A stretch of 48,972 bases of DNA. Source: UBA11704 sp964491805. GTDB taxonomy: Bacteria > Patescibacteriota > Minisyncoccia > Phycocordibacterales > UBA5272. The number at the start of each line of letters is the position of its first letter. Position 1 is the first letter of the stretch. The stretch is from NCBI GenBank assembly GCA_964491805.1, contig CAZBGU010000005.1:1-48972 (forward strand). Reading direction: 5' to 3'. Position numbers and translations under genes: made by a program. The notes below the pieces were generated by a model, which saw nothing but the letters and a program-made list of their open reading frames with translations, was not told the DNA's origin and ran no database searches. Shown piece after piece: positions 25,867-32,739 of the stretch.

Positions 25867-26790
25867 TTATCTTTTGACCTCATTAGCGGTAATAATGTAC
25901 CCTGACTCGTTGCTGGCAAATACCATATTTTCAAGTTTAAAATAGTTTTGGATTGAGACAAGTGCAGAATAGAATTTTTGTAATGTTTGGTTATAAGCAT
26001 TATAGGCTATAACTGCCCTCATAGGATCGTTTTTTGCTTGTGACACGTTATCAAGAATAGACTCGTATTCGGAAAGGCTGTTAACGAGAAGAAGATGGTA
26101 TGGTGCCGCAGAGTATGGAACTTTTACTGCTAAAAGCCCTGCAATAATGGTATCTAGATTATTTTTTTTAACAACAAGAGACTCAAGTACTGACGGGTCC
26201 TTGTTGGTATTGTATGCTTCAATCACAGCAGAGTCATCCATTGTTAGTTTCAGTGTTAAAACTTTTTTGTAAACATCGCCAAGTGCGTTGCCATATATTT
26301 TTCGCGAAGCATCATCTTCTTTTTTTATAAGAATAAGATCTTTTACAGTGTACTCCTTAAATGTTAGTTTCGCCCCTTCTTCCAAAAGAATTTGATTTGC
26401 AAGGTCTTCTTGTTCTTGTACGGTTAGATTGCCTTTTTGTTTTGCGTAGGCTGTTGCCATGTAGATGTTTTTAGAGAAGGACGCAGTTATGTTATTTGGA
26501 TCGTTTAATCTTGCTTTTGCTGCCGCGTCAACAACAACCTTACCAGCCTCCTCTTTTGTTGAAGAACTTGTTGTATTGATAAGCATGTCTTTCCAGTCTG
26601 GAATGCCATTCCTATCCATGTCCCCTCTTAAGTCAGCCAACTCATCACGAGTTCTAAGTACAAGACCTTGTTTTTTTATCTTTTTAATACCGACATACCT
26701 TGCCGGGACTACAAATGTAAGCCCTACGAGGAGTATAAGAAGACCAAGGACTCCTAAAGCCTTCCGTGTTGTCATTTGATTGTTTTGCAT
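25867..26790 (-). CDS. single-TM protein with Ca-binding-type DxDxNGxxDW motif
   Basis: 307 aa, first gene of the minus-strand cluster. There is an N-terminal TM helix (about 11-31), then GDMDRNGIPDWKDML near residues 55-69, the acidic loop of dockerin / thrombospondin type-3 repeats that binds Ca2+. After it comes a helical domain with no Cys. A TATACT box at 26806-26801 is 10 nt before the ATG. The family is unknown to me. It is likely an anchored extracytoplasmic subunit of the same apparatus. Confidence 0.75.
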   Translation of the reverse strand: MQNNQMTTRKALGVLGLLILLVGLTFVVPARYVGIKKIKKQGLVLRTRDELADLRGDMDRNGIPDWKDMLINTTSSSTKEEAGKVVVDAAAKARLNDPNNITASFSKNIYMATAYAKQKGNLTVQEQEDLANQILLEEGAKLTFKEYTVKDLILIKKEDDASRKIYGNALGDVYKKVLTLKLTMDDSAVIEAYNTNKDPSVLESLVVKKNNLDTIIAGLLAVKVPYSAAPYHLLLVNSLSEYESILDNVSQAKNDPMRAVIAYNAYNQTLQKFYSALVSIQNYFKLENMVFASNESGYIITANEVKR

Positions 26791-26887
26791 ACTAGCAATA
26801 AGTATAGCGTATCTATTATCTGCGCTATGACAAGAGAGAGGATAACTCTACAGGATATGTAGGTTTTTGTAGGTTGTGCCTTTCTTG

Positions 26888-28276
26888 CTATTTAAACGTG
26901 TATACCATTGATTTTGTTCCTGCTGTTGTATATAGCTCAAAAGAACCAAATGGTGAGATGACAAATGAAGGTGCGTTACTCGAGCTACTTATTATTGTTG
27001 TACGCATTTGTGCTGCTGCAATCTTAGAAAACGAACGAAGTTGCATAACAAACCAAGGGTTGTTATGAAATACATCCAATCTTGATTGGAACACAACAAA
27101 GTCAGGCCTCTCTTTCTTTAGTTTTTCTAGTGTTTCAAAAGAAAGAATTTCTGAACACAAAAGTGTCCCCACTCGTCTTTGATTTATCATAACTGTCATA
27201 TCTGAATGGAGTGGGGCGTATGTGTGGTTGCTCTTGTATTCGGCTAGCATTGTTTTTGGAATGAAAAGTAAAAAGATTGGTTCAAAAAGATACGGCATAT
27301 ATTCACTAAATGGCATAAGAAAAGACTTTCCTCGTGCAGTCATAGTAAGAGACTTTGGGTTATATATGAGAGAAACATTTGATGATGTTCCTTGTTTTGT
27401 GACAGTGTCACTATCTATAAAAATGGTGTTTCCAAGGCTAACAAGGAGGTCGGTTTTTTGATGTGGGAGAAGATGAGAAATATATCTCGTGTCTTCTGGA
27501 TAAACAATAAAGTGTGGAGACGATGAAGACAGGTCAAGTGTCAGTGGATGGAGAATTTTTTCTTGCACATTATAGTATGTGTCTACTTCGTTTTCATTTT
27601 TTGGTAGTTTAAGATGTGTTGTTAGGATTCCAATGGTTGTTTTTTCTTGTGGTCCATATATAGGAACAAAAAAGTGTATGCACACCAGAATACCCATAAC
27701 AGATATCCAGTGTTTCCAGTACATATGTATCCGTGACGATGTGTGGCACGTGTAGACAAGATACCCAAGAACAAACGTTAACGTGTATGTTCCTCCGTAG
27801 TATGCAAACTCAATGAGGGGTGTTGTTGATAGGGCGTTACCGATCGTTCCTGCTGTGAAGTGAAGACCAAAGGTACTTCCCTTTCCGTAGAAGAGAATGG
27901 AAAGAATATACGAACGACAAACTTCTGCACAGACAAGAAGAAAGCCAAAGCTCGCAGGAAGAAACTCCGTGGGTATTCTTTTGTTTGATGAATACGATAC
28001 AATCGCATACGGTATTGATGTTAGCAAAGAAAGAATGAGATGAAGGAGTGTGATTCCTAGAAATTGCCCCACCCCTCTTTCCATCCATGGTAGTGGGTAA
28101 ACAGTGTAGAGCCAAGAAAGACCGTATGTATTAACAACAAAACCAAATAGCATCCAGTGAAGGATAAGAGACTTTCCGGTTTTTTTGAACGATGTTCGTA
28201 TAAAGTAGTAGACGACCCCAATAATAACTACGGTGTAACTCCATTCGAAGAGAGATGAGATGAAATACGAATCCAT
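26888..28276 (-). CDS. lnt: apolipoprotein N-acyltransferase-like protein
   Basis: Lnt adds the third acyl chain to bacterial lipoproteins. The 462-aa protein has about six to seven N-terminal TM helices (to about residue 210), then a nitrilase-like domain with the Lnt triad: Glu near 259 (YPEDTR), Lys near 318 (GKSFLMPFSEYMPY, close to the classic LVPFGEYVP) and Cys near 373 (LLCSEI). The start at 28276 overlaps the rsmA 3' end by 49 bp, which is unusual; a downstream start would lose part of TM1. A lipoprotein gene lies close by at 29158. Confidence 0.82.
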   Translation of the reverse strand: MDSYFISSLFEWSYTVVIIGVVYYFIRTSFKKTGKSLILHWMLFGFVVNTYGLSWLYTVYPLPWMERGVGQFLGITLLHLILSLLTSIPYAIVSYSSNKRIPTEFLPASFGFLLVCAEVCRSYILSILFYGKGSTFGLHFTAGTIGNALSTTPLIEFAYYGGTYTLTFVLGYLVYTCHTSSRIHMYWKHWISVMGILVCIHFFVPIYGPQEKTTIGILTTHLKLPKNENEVDTYYNVQEKILHPLTLDLSSSSPHFIVYPEDTRYISHLLPHQKTDLLVSLGNTIFIDSDTVTKQGTSSNVSLIYNPKSLTMTARGKSFLMPFSEYMPYLFEPIFLLFIPKTMLAEYKSNHTYAPLHSDMTVMINQRRVGTLLCSEILSFETLEKLKKERPDFVVFQSRLDVFHNNPWFVMQLRSFSKIAAAQMRTTIISSSSNAPSFVISPFGSFELYTTAGTKSMVYTFK

Positions 28277-29052
28277 GAGGCAAGTGTAACATCTTCAGCA
28301 CGGACTTTTGGTGAGAGATTTTCTTGTGCAAAAAGAGAAGGAATATCAACCTGCGGGAATGTCTTTTGGATGTTAGAGATTGCGAACTTACGTTTGTGTG
28401 CGAATGCTGCATGGATAAGTTTGAAAAATACCCCTTCATGATACTGATTAGCAAAGTTCTTTTTTGAAATATTCTTGATCTGAAGTACCGCGGAATCGAC
28501 GTTTGGAACCGGAAAGAAGCTACCCTTGCTGACGCGGTAGACAAGTTTTGGCTCTCCGTATACTTTTACTGATAGTGACAAAAGAGATTCTTTGCCGTCG
28601 CGTGCACAAACACGCTCTGCGACTTCCTTTTGAACAAGAACAACCATCATTGATGGATGGTATGTGTGTGAGAGAAACTGTGAAAGAATCGCCCCTGTGA
28701 TGTAGTATGGAATATTAGCAATGAGCTTATAGTTGGGGGTAAGTTGCTTGTGTGTAGAAGGATCGAATAACAGCACGTCGCCTTCTGTGAGAGAAAAGCG
28801 ACCGGAAGCTGCCTCTTGCGAGAAGTTGTGCGAGAGTAACGGGACCAAATCCTTGTCTTTTTCGAGAGCAACGACACATGCACCGGTATCAAGAAGTGCC
28901 TTGGTAAGGAAGCCTTTTCCGGGACCGATCTCAAGAATCGTATCTGCTTTGGATACTTCACCGGCTTCCACGATTGCCGTACGAGCTGGAATTGAGGTGA
29001 GGAAGTTCTGTCCGAGAGATTTTTTTGGCGAATGATAGTTTTGTTGTGACAT
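28228..29052 (-). CDS. rsmA: 16S rRNA (adenine1518/1519-N6,N6)-dimethyltransferase
   Basis: RsmA/KsgA dimethylates two adenines in the 3' hairpin of 16S rRNA. In 274 aa it shows KKSLGQNFL (10-18), SAM motif I EIGPGKGFLT (41-50), the acidic E of motif II in ALEKDKDL, and the catalytic NIPYYIT (112-118). The C-terminal domain contains SFFPVPNVDSAV. The start at 29052 is preferred over 29082 because TATACT (29064-29059) ends 6 nt before it and the protein then has the normal N-terminus. Confidence 0.95.
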   Translation of the reverse strand: MSQQNYHSPKKSLGQNFLTSIPARTAIVEAGEVSKADTILEIGPGKGFLTKALLDTGACVVALEKDKDLVPLLSHNFSQEAASGRFSLTEGDVLLFDPSTHKQLTPNYKLIANIPYYITGAILSQFLSHTYHPSMMVVLVQKEVAERVCARDGKESLLSLSVKVYGEPKLVYRVSKGSFFPVPNVDSAVLQIKNISKKNFANQYHEGVFFKLIHAAFAHKRKFAISNIQKTFPQVDIPSLFAQENLSPKVRAEDVTLASWIRISSHLSSNGVTP

Positions 29053-29110
29053 GACACTAGTATAGTCTATATGAAATCGCATGCTGGGATTATGATGAGA
29101 TGTAGATATG

Positions 29111-29135
29111 AAAAAGGGCAGCGCGAGCGCTGCCC
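29111..29135 (-). terminator. strong Rho-independent terminator of the lipoprotein gene
   Basis: On the minus strand GGGCAGCGC, TC, GCGCTGCCC, then TTTTT, 22 nt after the gene's stop. Stem is 9 bp and all but GC-only, unlike the AT-rich terminators of core genes. Confidence 0.88.
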
Positions 29136-29157
29136 TCTTCGGCTCGCCTGACGATGG

Positions 29158-29574
29158 TCAGGAAGCCTTCTTGGCCGTTTTGGTGGCGGGGCCACCGGCC
29201 TTGCCCACCTGCACGCCCTTGGCGTGCGCGTGGTCGACGGCGGTACCGGCGACTGTCTTGGCGCCCTTGACCTGGTCGTCCAGATGGGCGGCGCGGATCT
29301 CGGCCTTCTTGCGGAGGTTGTGCTCGGTCGCAACCGCCTTCTCGAGCTGGCTGGCCCTGGCCTGCTCGGCCGCCAAGGCTTGTTCAGCCTTGGTCTTGGC
29401 CGCCGACAACTCCTTGTTGCGGGCCGCCGTGTCGGCAGCGGCAGCGGTGAGCTGAGCCTTCTCGGCCTGCAACTTCTCGACCTCAGCCGTGTTGTTGCAG
29501 GCCGCGAGGCCCGCGATCGCGAACAGGGCGGTCAAGGCGATGATGGCACGACGGATGGTGTTGAAAAGGTTCAT
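29158..29574 (-). CDS. GC-rich orphan lipoprotein with coiled coil
   Basis: 138 aa. Lipoprotein signal peptide: RR, a hydrophobic core, lipobox LAAC with Cys at about 26. Then comes an Ala/Glu/Lys-rich coiled coil (residues about 31-90), and a His/Gly/Lys-rich tail ending TKTAKKAS. It recalls the layout of small outer-membrane-type lipoproteins (Lpp-like), though no family is claimed. It has its own consensus promoter, GGAG 7 nt before the ATG, and a strong terminator. Codons are strongly GC-biased (GCC, CTG, GTC, AAG), in sharp contrast to both neighbours. It is likely foreign. Confidence 0.85.
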   Translation of the reverse strand: MNLFNTIRRAIIALTALFAIAGLAACNNTAEVEKLQAEKAQLTAAAADTAARNKELSAAKTKAEQALAAEQARASQLEKAVATEHNLRKKAEIRAAHLDDQVKGAKTVAGTAVDHAHAKGVQVGKAGGPATKTAKKAS

Positions 29575-29658
29575 GTCGGGTCTCCTCTGAGAACTCAGTG
29601 ACGAATCTTGCTTGGGCTGATTCCCTTACATAGAAAACGTCATCTGGCGACAATGTAT

Positions 29659-29687
29659 ATTATACTCCCATTACTTGACTTTGTCAA
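29659..29687 (-). promoter_or_regulatory. consensus sigma70 promoter of the lipoprotein gene
   Basis: TTGACA (29687-29682), 17 bp, TATAAT (29664-29659), all on the minus strand: a perfect match with optimal spacing. It overlaps a plus-strand TATACT (29661-29666) that could serve the divergent membrane-protein gene. Confidence 0.85.
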
Positions 29688-29691
29688 GCCC

Positions 29692-30231
29692 ATGTTCTTT
29701 TTGGACTTGACTCTTCTGTATGTATCATGTAGTGTTTTCTTCAAGCTCGCACGGCGCGAGATAGGAGTGTTCATGTCGACAATCGTAGGAGTTGTTGTTT
29801 GGGTTGTCTACATGGCAACCCTCAGTTATGCCCTGTTTGGGGCTTTGGTGGTCTTTCTGGCACGGTACATCGGTGCTCAAATTAGTTACCAACAGGTAAC
29901 GGTTGGGTTTCTGTGTGCGTGTGTTGTGGGTGAGGTGCTCGTGTTTGCCTTTCATCATGCGATGTACCACGTGAAGGGTACGAAATACGAGCAACTGTGG
30001 CCCAAGTCGGTGGTCGAGAAGATTATCGACACACTGTTTGTGTATACGTTACCGGTTAAGTGGAGTTACCGGTTACGTTTAAAGGGGTTTAGGCAGGAGC
30101 TAATAACAATCATCTCGGTAATGGTGCTGTTTACGGTGCCGTTCCTGGTTGGGTGGCTCTTCCTCCTCGAACTACCGCTTCTTCTTGTTCTTTGTACCTT
30201 TGCGCTTCTCTGTAAGTTGTTGCGCGTCTAA
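29692..30231 (+). CDS. polytopic membrane protein, unknown function
   Basis: 179 aa from the ATG at 29692; an upstream in-frame ATG at 29653 would give 192 aa but lies in the overlapping promoter region. About four hydrophobic segments: FFLDLTLLYVSCSVFF, VGVVVWVVYMATLSYALFGALVVFLA, VGFLCACVVGEVLVFAF, and a long C-terminal one (ISVMVLFTVPFLVGWLFLLELPLLLVL). No motif is recognised. G/T-rich codon use differs somewhat from core genes. It is convergent with uvrD. Confidence 0.65.
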   Translation: MFFLDLTLLYVSCSVFFKLARREIGVFMSTIVGVVVWVVYMATLSYALFGALVVFLARYIGAQISYQQVTVGFLCACVVGEVLVFAFHHAMYHVKGTKYEQLWPKSVVEKIIDTLFVYTLPVKWSYRLRLKGFRQELITIISVMVLFTVPFLVGWLFLLELPLLLVLCTFALLCKLLRV

Positions 30232-30255
30232 TGTGAAAAGGCAAGAAGAGAGAAA

Positions 30256-30279
30256 CACCCGAACCGCAAGGTTCGGGTG
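30256..30279. terminator. hairpin terminator between convergent genes
   Basis: CACCCGAACC, GCAA, GGTTCGGGTG. On the minus strand it is followed by TTTCTCTCTTCTT, a fair U-rich tail for uvrD. The GGTTCGGGTG arm matches the first ten bases of the palindrome at 355-387. Confidence 0.65.
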
Positions 30280-30348
30280 CTCTTGATTAGAAGGGTTGAA
30301 TGAGTGGACTTGAAAAAGTAATCTCGTATACGTTCGACAACCATAGGA

Positions 30349-32292
30349 CTAGATGTACACTATCGTGCCACCGTGCTCTTTGTAATAGATGTCATGGTAT
30401 TCAGCTATGTCTTCGTCGATATCTTCGAGGAACTCGCTAGGCGCATTGATTTGTTTTTGGCCAAAGATGGTACGAAGTTCTGCGTATGAAAGATAGAGAT
30501 GTTTGCGAGCGCGGGTGACCGCAACATAAAAAAGACGACGCTCCTCCTCCTCCTCCTCTTTGCTACGTTTTCGATTGCCGATGTTCTTGTGGGGAAAAAG
30601 GTCTTGTTCAAGACCGACAACGAATACATGATTAAATTCAAGGCCTTTGCTTGCGTGTACAGTCATAAGTCTGACGCCATCTTTTTCTTTGGTGTCATTA
30701 TCTTGATCTGATTGCAGTGATGTTTCTTCGAGGAATTGTGTTAGCACCGTGGAACCTGGTGCACCATCATAGCGAATAGTGAGTGACACAAGTTCGCGTG
30801 CGTTCTCAAGGCGTTCCTTGTCTTCGGATGCTCCTTCTAACATCTCGCGCTCCATGCCGGAGTCGACAATAATCATCGATATCACTTGAGACAGAGGTTC
30901 TGTCTCAAGTGTGAGCATAATTTTATCGAGGAACTCATAGACTTCACTGATCTTTGCGGCAGCTTTTGATGGAATATCTTCACCGGCAAAAATTTTTGCA
31001 ATAGTTACTTTGCCTATGCCACGCTTCGGTGTCTCAAAGACTCTGCGAAGATCTGCCTGGGAATCACGATTGAGTGCCGCACGAAGATAACTCATAACAT
31101 CCTTGATTTCTTTTCGTTCGAAGAATTTGGTACCAAGTAGATTGTAGGCAACATTTTCTTTGAGGAATCCTTCTTCTAAAATACGAGACTGGAAATTTGC
31201 ACGATAGAGTACAGCGATAGATGTTGGGTCTTCCCCGCCTTCTATAAGTGTCTTACACTTGTGGGCAAGCTGCTGTGCTTCTGATTCCTCGTCCCAACAT
31301 GGTTGAATCTCAATTTTGTCACCGTCACCTTGAGATGTAAAGAGATTCTTTTCGGTACGGACAGTATTCTTTTTTATCGCGGTGTTGGCAAGACGGAGGA
31401 TGTTGCCTGTTGACCGGTAGTTTTCTTCAAGTAAGACAGTGTAAGCGCCATCAAAATCCTTTTCAAAGTTAAGGATATTACGAATATTTGCTCCACGCCA
31501 ACTATAAATGTTTTGGTCAGTATCACCGACAACGCAAATGTTATTTGTTGCAGGGTTTACAAGAAGCTTAACAAAGGCGTACTGTGCACCGTTGGTGTCT
31601 TGGTATTCATCAACATGAATATATTTAAATCTGTTCTGGTAGTATGCACGGAGATCCGAATGGTCCTCTAGCATATGCACCGCACGAACTATGAGGTCAT
31701 CAAAGTCGACTGCTTTCTGGCGCTTGAGCTCTTCTTCGTAGATGCGCCATACGGTTGCAACAATATCCATTTGTGCAGTTGCTACTTTTGTTTGATATTC
31801 TTTTTGTGTAGTGAAGTCACTTTTTTCACGACTTATGATTGAGCGGATCTTTGAAGGGTCGTTAATCTTAGGATCAAGACCGAGCTGCTCGACGGCATGC
31901 TTGATAATAGATAGCGAGTCAGAGGAATCGAGGATAGTTGGATGACGGAGTAAGTTGAGTCTGTCTGCTTGCTCAGAGAGCATCATAAGACCAAGTGAGT
32001 GGAAGGTTTTGATAACAGGAGTGTGATGGTATGGGTTCTCTTTTTCTATAATATGTTCTTCTTCGAGACGACCAACAATACGTTCACGCATTTCTTTTGC
32101 TGCTTTGTTGGTGAAGGTTACTGCAAGGATATTGCGAGGGTCAGTCCCTTTTTTGATAATAGTAACAATACGTTCTGTAAGTGTTTTTGTTTTACCGGCA
32201 CCTGCACCGGCGATGATAAGAAGTGGCCCTTCTGTGCGAATTGAAGCTTCATACTGAGCATTGTTTAGCTGTATTTTTCGAGTGTCGGTCAT
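30349..32292 (-). CDS. UvrD/PcrA-type DNA helicase
   Basis: A 3'-5' superfamily 1 helicase acting in repair and replication-fork maintenance. 647 aa with the SF1 motifs in order: AGAGAGKTKTL (28-38), TFTNKAA, DEYQDTN near 227-233, GDTDQNIYSWRGA, LEENYRST, TVHASKGLEF near 545-554 and VAVTRARKHLYLS. The start MTDTRK at 32292 is preferred over 32310: TACACT (32306-32301) lies 8 nt before it. UvrD and PcrA cannot be told apart from sequence alone. Confidence 0.93.
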   Translation of the reverse strand: MTDTRKIQLNNAQYEASIRTEGPLLIIAGAGAGKTKTLTERIVTIIKKGTDPRNILAVTFTNKAAKEMRERIVGRLEEEHIIEKENPYHHTPVIKTFHSLGLMMLSEQADRLNLLRHPTILDSSDSLSIIKHAVEQLGLDPKINDPSKIRSIISREKSDFTTQKEYQTKVATAQMDIVATVWRIYEEELKRQKAVDFDDLIVRAVHMLEDHSDLRAYYQNRFKYIHVDEYQDTNGAQYAFVKLLVNPATNNICVVGDTDQNIYSWRGANIRNILNFEKDFDGAYTVLLEENYRSTGNILRLANTAIKKNTVRTEKNLFTSQGDGDKIEIQPCWDEESEAQQLAHKCKTLIEGGEDPTSIAVLYRANFQSRILEEGFLKENVAYNLLGTKFFERKEIKDVMSYLRAALNRDSQADLRRVFETPKRGIGKVTIAKIFAGEDIPSKAAAKISEVYEFLDKIMLTLETEPLSQVISMIIVDSGMEREMLEGASEDKERLENARELVSLTIRYDGAPGSTVLTQFLEETSLQSDQDNDTKEKDGVRLMTVHASKGLEFNHVFVVGLEQDLFPHKNIGNRKRSKEEEEEERRLFYVAVTRARKHLYLSYAELRTIFGQKQINAPSEFLEDIDEDIAEYHDIYYKEHGGTIVYI

Positions 32293-32363
32293 GGTAGATA
32301 AGTGTATCATGAAGAGGTTTGGAACGATGCACGTGACATGATACAGCTAACATGGTACATAAC

Positions 32364-32400
32364 ATACGCACGAGGCGACCGTAGGTCGCCTCGTGCGTAT
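32364..32400. repeat. perfect 17-bp palindrome with GTA triloop
   Basis: ATACGCACGAGGCGACC, GTA, and its exact reverse complement, followed on the + strand by TCTTTTTA. It sits between the 32438 gene and uvrD, both minus. As a terminator for the minus strand it lacks a U-tract. It is the longest of the three GTA-loop palindromes. Confidence 0.85.
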
Positions 32401-32437
32401 TCTTTTTACGGATGGGTATTTTAAGTTTGATTATGGA

Positions 32438-32725
32438 TTATTTCGTGTTGAATGTTGATACCACTTTTTTTCGTGCGCCTTGGAATAGATCTTCATAGTC
32501 AGGAACCAGATGTTTTAGAGTCGTTGCATAGAACTCGTCTCCCATGTTTGCTGACGCCTGAAGTGCCGCGAATTGCTTTTCTCCAATTTTATCATAGACA
32601 TCAAATAGAAATTGTTTTTGTATCGTTTTGGAAACCTCGATTAAGATTTCATCACGATCCTCATCTTCAAGATTGTCCAGGTTAAAGTCTTTAATGAGTT
32701 GATTGTATAGTTCTTGAAAGTTCAT
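32438..32725 (-). CDS. 95-aa small helical protein (possible DUF5663)
   Basis: Short acidic-to-neutral helical protein (FNLDNLEDEDRDEILIEVSKTIQ, then a second helical half ending LVPDYEDLFQGARKK). The pattern of a small two-part domain found in many CPR genomes (DUF5663-like) comes to mind, but this is memory of a pattern, not a search. It starts 14 bp after the 1216-aa gene's stop, so it is in its operon and may be a partner of that protein. Confidence 0.7.
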   Translation of the reverse strand: MNFQELYNQLIKDFNLDNLEDEDRDEILIEVSKTIQKQFLFDVYDKIGEKQFAALQASANMGDEFYATTLKHLVPDYEDLFQGARKKVVSTFNTK

Positions 32726-32739
32726 ACGCTTTGTATCTC

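Noticed and set aside
28131..28544. 137-codon frame over the rsmA/lnt junction in another frame
   Set aside because: Both known genes explain the region; low-quality residue mix and no start signals.
29224..29601. 125-codon frame antisense to the lipoprotein gene
   Set aside because: GC-rich sequences stay open on both strands; the minus frame has promoter, GGAG, lipobox and terminator, this one has none.
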